Positions 8,048 through 15,299 of a stretch of 49,227 bases of DNA are shown here, piece by piece. The notes under the pieces were generated by a model. The model worked only from the letters and a program-made list of their open reading frames with translations, searched no databases and was not told the DNA's origin. The position numbers and the translations under genes are program-made. Positions within the stretch are counted from its first letter, which is position 1, and each line of letters begins with the position of its first letter. Source of the stretch: Salinivirgaceae bacterium (GTDB lineage Bacteria > Bacteroidota > Bacteroidia > Bacteroidales > SZUA-534); assembly GCA_027858735.1 (NCBI GenBank), contig JAQICC010000248.1:1-49227 (forward strand), given 5' to 3'.

Positions 8048-9034
8048 TTAATCAATTTGGTTTAACAAATCCAGTTTTTCTTGTTCAAAAAAAATAGTTG
8101 CATTTTTCCTCTCAATCTCTTCAATTTTCGATAATGTAGATTTTAAGAATTTTTGATGGGAATCGGATTTTGGTTGAAAGGGCTTATGCATAAGCGCTTG
8201 GTTTATTTTATCGATAGTAAGCATTAAACTTTGTGAATTATTTTTAATGCAAGCATTTTTGAATTTTTCCCAAATATAATTAATAGCCAAGGGGGCAGGG
8301 TGAATCATATCGTTGGCATAAAAACGATAATCGCGTAAATCATCCATCATAATTTCGTAAGATGGAAAGTATGAAACATTTTCAAATTTTGCTACCAATT
8401 CGTGCACTGCCATTATTAATGAAGCTTTGCTTAAGAGATTTTCTGCTGCTCCATCTTTTAAGTGCCGAACCGGGCTTACGGTAATAATAATTTTTAATTG
8501 CGGATTTTGACTTCGTAGTTTCGAAAATAAATGGGAATATCTTTCAACAATATCGGAAACAGATAGTTTGAAGCGATTAAATTCTTTGGCTGCTACCTTA
8601 TGGCAATTCGAAACAATAGCTCCTGATTTTTTTTCTTGATAAACCCAGGCAGTCCCAAAAGTTAGCATTAAAACATCAATATTTTTTAATTGGGTTGAGG
8701 CATTTGCTAAGGAGTGGTTTATTTTTTCAAGGCATTCTTTTCTGTCCATTGAGGAAAATCTGCTGTGATGGTTAAAGCTATTCCATACTCCTTGATGTTC
8801 GAATAAATCACCTTCTTGAAAAACTTTATTTTCTAGTAAAAGATCAATGGAGTTTGCAATAGATTCGGGGTTGTAAAGTATTCCAAATGGGTTTATTGTT
8901 ACAGGAAATTTATAATAGCTTAGTTTTGCGCCAATGTTCTCTGAAAAACATGAGCCTATGGATAGGATAGGAGTGTTATAGCTTATCTTATTTTGGTTTT
9001 CTGGTATTTGAAATGTAGTGCGAAAGTTATCCAT
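8048..9034 (-). CDS. GSCFA-domain protein
   Basis: A 328-residue protein starting MDNFRTTFQIPE. The domain-naming motif region is IGSCFSENIGAKL (about residues 25-37), followed by NPFGILYNP, LTFGTAWVY, VSPVRH and NDMIHPAPLAINYIWEKF. GSCFA proteins resemble SGNH/GDSL-type hydrolases: the Ser in GSCFS and the late D-x-x-H (DMIHP) would fit that, but the biochemical role is not established. No signal peptide is seen. A TTG at 9043 would add three residues; the ATG at 9034 is the better start. The alpha/beta hydrolase gene ends 18 bases upstream on the same strand, so the two hydrolase-like genes probably share a transcript. Confidence 0.85.
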   Translation of the reverse strand: MDNFRTTFQIPENQNKISYNTPILSIGSCFSENIGAKLSYYKFPVTINPFGILYNPESIANSIDLLLENKVFQEGDLFEHQGVWNSFNHHSRFSSMDRKECLEKINHSLANASTQLKNIDVLMLTFGTAWVYQEKKSGAIVSNCHKVAAKEFNRFKLSVSDIVERYSHLFSKLRSQNPQLKIIITVSPVRHLKDGAAENLLSKASLIMAVHELVAKFENVSYFPSYEIMMDDLRDYRFYANDMIHPAPLAINYIWEKFKNACIKNNSQSLMLTIDKINQALMHKPFQPKSDSHQKFLKSTLSKIEEIERKNATIFFEQEKLDLLNQID

Positions 9035-9052
9035 GATTTGCAATAAGTAAGT

Positions 9053-9883
9053 CTAAATTTGATTTAAAATCCAGGTAATGCTTTTTTTTGCAACTTCATT
9101 TCTGCATGTATCGTTATGAAGCTCGTGACCAACATTGGGCCATTCTTTATGAAGAATAAATTGGCTATTATTCGAAGCAGCTACTTTACTTGCAATTGGT
9201 GAGGTAATTTTATCATCAGTGCCATGCAATAAGAGTGTAGGTAGCGCTAATTGTTGTATGTTTTCAAGTGCCCATTTGCCTGATTTTGAGAGCTCATTAA
9301 ACAGGCGAAAGGAAATTCTTCCATGGTTTAAAGGATCAGAATCGTATTTCTCAATCTCTGCGCTTATACTGGAAATATTTTTTGAATCTAAACCGCTATC
9401 AATGGTCATATTTGGAATAATATTTTTTAGAATAGAAACCAATCCTTTTAATACGACATTTGGTTCCTCCGTAAGAGCCAACCAAGGAGAAGTGATAATT
9501 CCTCCTTTTAATCCCGATGGTCTTCGTAAAAGATAATTTAGAGCCAAATTACCGCCCATGCTGTGTCCGTATATAAATTGAGGAAGGTTTGGAAAAATTT
9601 GTTTGACTTTTAAAAGGGATATTTCAATATCATCCATTAAAGCATCGTAGGATTTTATTGCTCCCTTTTTTCCTTCACTCTGACCATGTCCAATCAAGTC
9701 AAAACCAAAAATTGATATACCCGCTTCCACAAACAGTTTAAAATAGGGGGTATAGCGCAAGCAATGTTCGCCAATGCCATGGACCAGCACTAATACTGCT
9801 TTTGGTTTTTCTGAAGGTTCCCAGGTATGTGCGAATAAGGTTAAACCTTGCTTCGTTTTTAAGTTAAAGTCTTTTTCAATCAT
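9053..9883 (-). CDS. Alpha/beta hydrolase, monoacylglycerol lipase-like
   Basis: A 276-residue serine hydrolase of the Hydrolase_4 / monoglyceride lipase type. Visible motifs are LVHGIGEHCLRY near residue 34, GFDLIGHGQSEG, the nucleophile elbow YGHSMGGNLALNYLL, the acid region LLHGTDDKITSP and the catalytic histidine in VGHELHND. There is no signal peptide, so it is probably cytoplasmic. A likely substrate is a monoacylglycerol or lysophospholipid, but the family is broad. The GSCFA gene follows after 18 bases. The start is the ATG at 9883. Confidence 0.88.
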   Translation of the reverse strand: MIEKDFNLKTKQGLTLFAHTWEPSEKPKAVLVLVHGIGEHCLRYTPYFKLFVEAGISIFGFDLIGHGQSEGKKGAIKSYDALMDDIEISLLKVKQIFPNLPQFIYGHSMGGNLALNYLLRRPSGLKGGIITSPWLALTEEPNVVLKGLVSILKNIIPNMTIDSGLDSKNISSISAEIEKYDSDPLNHGRISFRLFNELSKSGKWALENIQQLALPTLLLHGTDDKITSPIASKVAASNNSQFILHKEWPNVGHELHNDTCRNEVAKKSITWILNQI

Positions 9884-9981
9884 AAAAATTTATGTGAACA
9901 GTTGATTCAGTTTATAAATATCATTTAAATTTACATTAATTGAATAAAAAATTCGAATTAAATATTAATTTAAATTAAAAG

Positions 9982-10389
9982 ATGCAACAAGTAATAAGAA
10001 TTTCAACCAATAAACATAATGGTTTATTTGACATTACCCGGAAAGTTGAAGATGTTGTAAATCAAAGTGATGTAAACACAGGGCTTGTAAATGTTTATGT
10101 GCAAGGTGCCACAGCAGGAATTATGATTCAGGAGAATTGGGATAATTCGGTACAAAACGATGTGGTTACTCTGTTCAATAAGCTAATTCCTGCTGGTGTA
10201 TGGGAACATGATGCTCAAGATAGTAATGGAGATTCGCATTTGAAAGCCGGAATAGTTGGTCCTTCGGAAACTATTCCAATTATTGATGGAAAAATGGGTT
10301 TAAGTACATGGCAGAATATTTTTGTTTGTGAATTTGATGGTCCTCGCGAAAGTCGAAACATAGTAGTAACTATTATAAAGGACAGCTAA
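9982..10389 (+). CDS. YjbQ / UPF0047 family protein
   Basis: A 135-residue single-domain protein. The family signature is clear: GLVNVYVQGATAGI, then HDAQDSNGDSHLKAGIVGPS, a conserved His/Asp-rich motif, then a C-terminal LSTWQNIFVCEFDGPR. Family members have been linked with thiamine-phosphate synthase side activity, and structures suggest a metal or phosphate site; the physiological role remains uncertain. It stands alone, divergent from the hydrolase gene and convergent with the secreted PLD gene. The upstream spacer is very AT-rich and holds no clear TAnnTTTG box. Confidence 0.92.
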   Translation: MQQVIRISTNKHNGLFDITRKVEDVVNQSDVNTGLVNVYVQGATAGIMIQENWDNSVQNDVVTLFNKLIPAGVWEHDAQDSNGDSHLKAGIVGPSETIPIIDGKMGLSTWQNIFVCEFDGPRESRNIVVTIIKDS

Positions 10390-10458
10390 GTGCCCATTAC
10401 ATAAAATTTACACAAAAAAATCTATAAATAAATAATCTACTATTTTTTATAGAGTATT

Positions 10459-12633
10459 TTATTGAATTACGATCTTTTGCTTATGGGTTTCTTTACCATT
10501 ATTTAATACAACAATATAAATTCCCTTTTGGGGTATCGTAAGTGTTTTAGTAAAAGTGTTCATTTCAAAATTAGCAACAGGCAGGCCAATAATATCAAAT
10601 ATTTCTACACTGTAGTTATCCAATTTTGATACTTCAAGAACAATATTCCCATTCGATGGATTTGGGTAAACAGTTAGGTTATTTATGGAATTGCGGGCTA
10701 TTGATCCAGGACCATCCATATAGTATTCAATTTGAGTAAACTCATCATAGAAAAGGTCGGCTATGCTTGCATCTGCAATGAAAAGGGTATTTTCATCATT
10801 TTTGCTTTCAGCCGATGCACTCCAGTTATGGGTGCCTGATATCACTAGCGGATTATTAGCACTTTTATCGATTATGCAAAATTTATGATGTAGGGTAGGA
10901 GCATCGGGCCAACCGCCACCTTCAGGGTTTTGGAAGTCTTTTACGTTAACGCCATTGTCTAATAAATCGTTATAATCGCTCCCTGTCGATTCTATATAAT
11001 CGATTAATCCATTAGTTTCCAGGCCTCTGTTGGTTGCTGCTATAATGGCATTTGCAATACTATTTTCTGTGAATACCATCATGGCAAAATCAACACTTTC
11101 TTTAGCATCGTCAATTGCAGTAACAATTTTCGAGGTTGTTTTATCGGAAGGTGAGAAGTATAGTTCAACAGGTACTTCGTTAATATTAAATTGATGGGGT
11201 GTATTGTCAGTTTTATCTTTCCCAAATTTAGCGTTGTCATTATTTGGCTTATCATCATTAGAGCCCCACATTTCAATAAATTCTATGGCATATGCTTTTG
11301 CAAGAGATTGATCTTGAATGCAAATCATATTATTGAAATCCATAAAGAGGTTGTTGTAGGTCCAATTGGTAGATCCTGTTACAACCCATGAGTTGTCAAT
11401 ACTTTCAGCATCCACAACTAAAAATTTATGATGCATTATACCATCTGAATTTCTTTTAAGAATGGGTAGGTTAGCATTTAAACTATCTAAGGCTTGATTG
11501 CCCACTGCTCCATCGGTAATTAAACGAATTTTAACCCCTTTATTAAATGCTGTGTTTATTGCCTGAATAATTTTATAATTTGAGCTATCGCTCTGGGGTG
11601 CATGATTGGTTAAATCATATATAGCTATATCAATACTAGTTTGAGCCTTAGTAATATAACTTATTATAGTGTCAGCAATATTTCCAGTAAAACTACTCTT
11701 TAATTCTTGTACAATTCTTTCGTGATTGAAATATGTATTTATTTTGCCACTTGATTCTGACTGTGTAGCAAATACTGCGTGGTGAATAGGGGTGGTGTCT
11801 TTAGTTGCATTAATAGAGTACGATTGGGTATAGTATATTTCTCCTGCACTAAGGTTGTCGATTAATATACGGTGAGTAGTGCTGCTTACCGTTGAAAATT
11901 GTTTGCCTAATTCATAAGAAGTAGTTAGTCCATATTCCACATAGGATGAAGCTGCAGCATTGGTTTCCCAGTTTAGGGTAAATTTAGTTTTTTCAATGTC
12001 ACTGGCAGATGGGTTGACGGTAAAAAACAAAGCTAAATCTTGTATAATATCTTCTTCGGTACGTGGTTCAAGTTTATACTGCTCGAAGGAATAGCTTAAG
12101 GGGCCGGTTACTTTGTATTTAACTCCTGCGATAGGCGTGTAGACAACTCCCAAATCGTTTACTACGGTAGTTCCCGAGCCATCATTTAATTCCCATTCTC
12201 CAAATCCCAAATCAGGATTTGTACATTCGGCATTTTCTACTCTTAATAAAACCCCTTCCCATTTCTCCTCGGCAGCACCCGTTTCAATTAATATAGGTTC
12301 TGGTAGCGTATTACCCGATGAAGTTACTGTAAATGAGGTAATATCCACAAGTTCGGTCATGTCGTAATACTCATAAATGGTACCGGCTATTTCAATGCTA
12401 TCGCCTATTGCAGGGGTTTGTGTTTTATCGTAAACGTATAAACCGGTCCATTCAGAATCACCATCTTGAATAAAATACGAACCAACATAAACAGCTGTAA
12501 CAATACCCTTGGTGCTTACCGATTGCCCATTATAGGGTGATAGGTTAGTTTGACCTTGAATTTCGTAAATAGATTGAGCATTTATTGAAATTGCTAATAA
12601 TGCTGCAAATACTACCAGAATTAATTGTTTCAT
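10459..12633 (-). CDS. T9SS-exported OB-fold/Fn3/double phospholipase-D-like nuclease (paralog A)
   Basis: A predicted secreted protein of 724 residues from the ATG at 12633 (the open frame has 8 more codons upstream). A signal peptide (MKQLILVVFAALLAISINAQ) precedes two OB-fold-like segments. The first reads YEIQGQTNLSPYNGQ...TKGIVTAVYVGSYFIQDG and resembles the YhcR/ExeM nuclease-associated OB fold. An Fn3-like domain follows (about 205-290). Two PLD-like domains carry H-x-K...GSTNW (about 401-424) and H-x-K...GTHNWS (about 582-605). The C-terminal 75 residues (VYPNPSNGN to QKIVIQ) are a T9SS type A sorting domain. DNA or RNA is the likely substrate because of the OB folds, but phospholipid cannot be excluded. 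A paralog lies immediately upstream. Confidence 0.88.
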   Translation of the reverse strand: MKQLILVVFAALLAISINAQSIYEIQGQTNLSPYNGQSVSTKGIVTAVYVGSYFIQDGDSEWTGLYVYDKTQTPAIGDSIEIAGTIYEYYDMTELVDITSFTVTSSGNTLPEPILIETGAAEEKWEGVLLRVENAECTNPDLGFGEWELNDGSGTTVVNDLGVVYTPIAGVKYKVTGPLSYSFEQYKLEPRTEEDIIQDLALFFTVNPSASDIEKTKFTLNWETNAAASSYVEYGLTTSYELGKQFSTVSSTTHRILIDNLSAGEIYYTQSYSINATKDTTPIHHAVFATQSESSGKINTYFNHERIVQELKSSFTGNIADTIISYITKAQTSIDIAIYDLTNHAPQSDSSNYKIIQAINTAFNKGVKIRLITDGAVGNQALDSLNANLPILKRNSDGIMHHKFLVVDAESIDNSWVVTGSTNWTYNNLFMDFNNMICIQDQSLAKAYAIEFIEMWGSNDDKPNNDNAKFGKDKTDNTPHQFNINEVPVELYFSPSDKTTSKIVTAIDDAKESVDFAMMVFTENSIANAIIAATNRGLETNGLIDYIESTGSDYNDLLDNGVNVKDFQNPEGGGWPDAPTLHHKFCIIDKSANNPLVISGTHNWSASAESKNDENTLFIADASIADLFYDEFTQIEYYMDGPGSIARNSINNLTVYPNPSNGNIVLEVSKLDNYSVEIFDIIGLPVANFEMNTFTKTLTIPQKGIYIVVLNNGKETHKQKIVIQ

Positions 12634-12650
12634 AGCTGTAAGAATTAAAT

Positions 12651-12734
12651 CCCACAATGTGGGTCATTTTCCCCGCAGCTTGCTGCGAAAAATAAAAGTG
12701 TTACCAAATTGATACCTCGTCTGCTTGCAACGAG
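12651..12734. repeat. Cluster of three short palindromes, REP/BIME-like
   Basis: Between the two PLD genes lie CCCACA-A-TGTGGG (12651-12663), CGCAGC-TT-GCTGCG (12674-12687) and CTCGT-n9-ACGAG (12716-12734), all perfect. The two GC-rich hairpins with tails such as GGTATCAA resemble REP elements associated with RAYT transposases in Bacteroidota, as far as I recall. No T tract follows any of them on the minus strand, so ordinary terminators are unlikely. They sit in the leader of paralog A or at the mRNA junction between the two genes. Confidence 0.65.
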
Positions 12735-12756
12735 ATTGTTCATTAAGCTAGATTAA

Positions 12757-15267
12757 TTATTCAATAATAATTTTTTGAGAAAATACATTTTTACCATTAT
12801 TTAACTGCACTAAATAACATCCTTTATCTAAAGATTGTAGAAGTGAGATGTGATGGTTTTTCTTCCCCTCTTTTATAAAGCTTGTGTAAATAGTTTTACC
12901 CCTTAAGTCAATTATTTTTAATTGGTAGGGCGATTGTGTATTGTTGGAAAATATTACCGAGAAATTACCTTTGTTAGGATTTGGATAAACTGAATAATAG
13001 CCTTGAGCTTTTTTAAAGATAGTAGACCCATCAGAAACATTAATAATAACATATCCTATATTTGAAAGATCAGGATCAGCTTTATAACTAAGTTTATATT
13101 TTATTGTATCTGTTCCTATAAAATCTTGATTGGGTTGGTACTTAATTGCTGTTGGATTGGTGAAGGGTATTTCAGATAAACCATTATTTGCATGTTCAAA
13201 TATTTCAATTGAAACATCGGATATATAACTATCGTTTTCAAGAACATTTACAATAATAGAACCATTAATCGCAACTAAAACGGTATCGTTATTTGCTATT
13301 GGAGGGTTGTTTATTTCAGTAAAACTACCTTCGTTTTCAATAAAACGAAATATAAATTGCTGATAATATAGGTTGGCAATATTGGCATTGTGTATAATTA
13401 GGGTGTTTTCGTCATTAATATTATTTGCGGCATTGCTCCAATTGTGCGATCCTGTTAAAACTAAAGGATCAGATTCTAAATTACTTTGGTCAACAATCAT
13501 TAATTTATTATGTAATACACCACTAGAAACATTATTGTATGTGAAATGCACTTTTAATTCGTCTTGTAAAAGTTCATTAACAAATTCAGAGTTGTCAATT
13601 TCAGCATTTGTGATAACATTTGTGGCTACACCATTTTGATTAGCATCAACTATAGCATAACCGATATCGGAGCGGGTAATAAGCATTGTTTCAATACTTA
13701 AATCGGTATCGGCCGAGTTTATAGCATCTATTATGTATTTATTTGTTTGGTCAGTTGGACTAAAATAGAGCTCGGTATTATTGCCCCCAATAATAAATTC
13801 ATGAGGAGTATTATCTGATTTATCGAATCCAAATTTTGCTTTTGATGCATTAGCAACTTGAGTGTTTGAACCCCACATTTCCTCAAATTCAAGTTTATAA
13901 GCAATGGCTAAACTCTTATCCTGAATAATAACCACATTGTTTGCATCTTCATTTATATTTCCAACTGTTAGGTTCGTAGAGCCTGTCCAAACTTTTGGCA
14001 TATTTTCATTGTCAGAATCGGCATCAATGACTAAAAACTTATTATGCATTATTCCATAAGTCTCATCGGTTGGACTTGCCAAGGCTGGTATGGCCGAATT
14101 AAGCTCTTGAAGCCCAAGGCAAGCTGTACTGCCATCATGAACTATACGAATTTTTACTCCACGCGCATATGCATTATTGAGAGCTTCGCTCATGTTACTT
14201 AAACCTTGGTTATTTATATTGTAAATAGCCAAATCAATTGATATTTCTGCTCTATTAATATATTGAATTAAAGTGTCGTCAATTGCTTGATCAAGCATTA
14301 TTGCAGCTTCTCCAGTTGCAGCAGCGTCTTCAATTTGAGTGTTAAAATAGACTTTAATATTACCCGATGATTCCGACTGTGTAACAAATACTTGTATAGG
14401 AGAATATGTAGTGTCAATACCGTCTGATGACATTGCTTTAACATAGAATAACTCTGATGGAAGTGCATCAGAAATGGATATTTTATGTTGAGTTAAATTG
14501 CCGTCGACAATTAAAGTATCTTTTTCAAGTTGATTTGTATTTCCGTATAAAAGTTGGGTTGTTCCTTCGGTATTAGTACTCCAATTTAAATCAAATCCAT
14601 TTTTTGATAAATTTGACAAACTTATGGCTGATGTAAAAAATATAGTGGAATTATTTTGAATATCATCCATATCGCGAAGCAGCATCTGGTATCCTGAACT
14701 AGGATCGCTGAAAGAATATTGGGAACAAATACCAAAAAGTTTTACTTTTCCTGAAGGAATAATTTTCCCTTCGAGAGGAGATCCTGCTTTTACATATATA
14801 CTTGCAGTTTCACCATTGGTTGAAAAACTAAATGAAGTATTTCCAGTGAAAGTGCTGCCTCCATTTGCGAAAATTACATCTCGTATTTCAATCATTTCTG
14901 ATTCGTACTCTTCAGCTAGTTGTGAAGGTGATAAAACAATTGGCTGTGGTAAAGTATTGCCCGATGAATTAACTGTGTTTTCAGAAACAGGGTCTAATTC
15001 CAAAAGTCCGTTATAATCTTTCAATGCACCGGTAACAGTAATTTTATCGCCTCTTTTAACATCGCTTAGTAACGAACTATAAACGGCAATTCCAGCAGTT
15101 TCATCTTGAACATAGCGTATTAAACCCATTTCATTGCCATTAAGTACAATTCCTGAAATAGTTACTGTAGTTCCTTCTTCTTTTCCTCTTGCTTCACTTA
15201 TGCTTATTTGTGAAAAAGCAGTATGATAGATGAGTGCTAATATTATGGTAAATAAAATATTTTTCAT
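12757..15267 (-). CDS. T9SS-exported OB-fold/Fn3/double phospholipase-D-like nuclease (paralog B)
   Basis: An 836-residue predicted secreted protein, paralogous to the gene downstream. Signal peptide 1-19 (ending AFSQ); OB-fold-like segments about 20-200 (TISGIVLNGNEMGLIRYVQD, VKRGDKITVTG); Fn3-like domain about 210-297; first PLD domain with H408-N-K410 and GSTN 429-432; second with H586-N-K588 and GSHNW 606-610. A Big_9/cadherin-like segment absent from paralog A follows (NPPIANNDTVLVAINGS, about 655-745). A T9SS sorting domain ends it (VYPNPNKGNF to QKIIIE). Both paralogs share TQSESSG before the first PLD domain and EMWGSN...DNTPH between the two. The receptor gene ends 32 bases upstream, so the two are very likely co-transcribed. 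Confidence 0.88.
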   Translation of the reverse strand: MKNILFTIILALIYHTAFSQISISEARGKEEGTTVTISGIVLNGNEMGLIRYVQDETAGIAVYSSLLSDVKRGDKITVTGALKDYNGLLELDPVSENTVNSSGNTLPQPIVLSPSQLAEEYESEMIEIRDVIFANGGSTFTGNTSFSFSTNGETASIYVKAGSPLEGKIIPSGKVKLFGICSQYSFSDPSSGYQMLLRDMDDIQNNSTIFFTSAISLSNLSKNGFDLNWSTNTEGTTQLLYGNTNQLEKDTLIVDGNLTQHKISISDALPSELFYVKAMSSDGIDTTYSPIQVFVTQSESSGNIKVYFNTQIEDAAATGEAAIMLDQAIDDTLIQYINRAEISIDLAIYNINNQGLSNMSEALNNAYARGVKIRIVHDGSTACLGLQELNSAIPALASPTDETYGIMHNKFLVIDADSDNENMPKVWTGSTNLTVGNINEDANNVVIIQDKSLAIAYKLEFEEMWGSNTQVANASKAKFGFDKSDNTPHEFIIGGNNTELYFSPTDQTNKYIIDAINSADTDLSIETMLITRSDIGYAIVDANQNGVATNVITNAEIDNSEFVNELLQDELKVHFTYNNVSSGVLHNKLMIVDQSNLESDPLVLTGSHNWSNAANNINDENTLIIHNANIANLYYQQFIFRFIENEGSFTEINNPPIANNDTVLVAINGSIIVNVLENDSYISDVSIEIFEHANNGLSEIPFTNPTAIKYQPNQDFIGTDTIKYKLSYKADPDLSNIGYVIINVSDGSTIFKKAQGYYSVYPNPNKGNFSVIFSNNTQSPYQLKIIDLRGKTIYTSFIKEGKKNHHISLLQSLDKGCYLVQLNNGKNVFSQKIIIE

Positions 15268-15299
15268 GTAATTGTTACTTTGTGGAGTTTAATTGTTGT

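Noticed and set aside
9219-9536. 105-residue open frame on the plus strand inside the hydrolase gene
   Set aside because: It is antisense to a clear alpha/beta hydrolase with intact motifs and has no recognisable domain or signal of its own.
10422-10452. CTATAAA...TTTATAG as a bidirectional terminator between the YjbQ and PLD genes
   Set aside because: The stem is almost all A-T with a long loop, so it would be too unstable.
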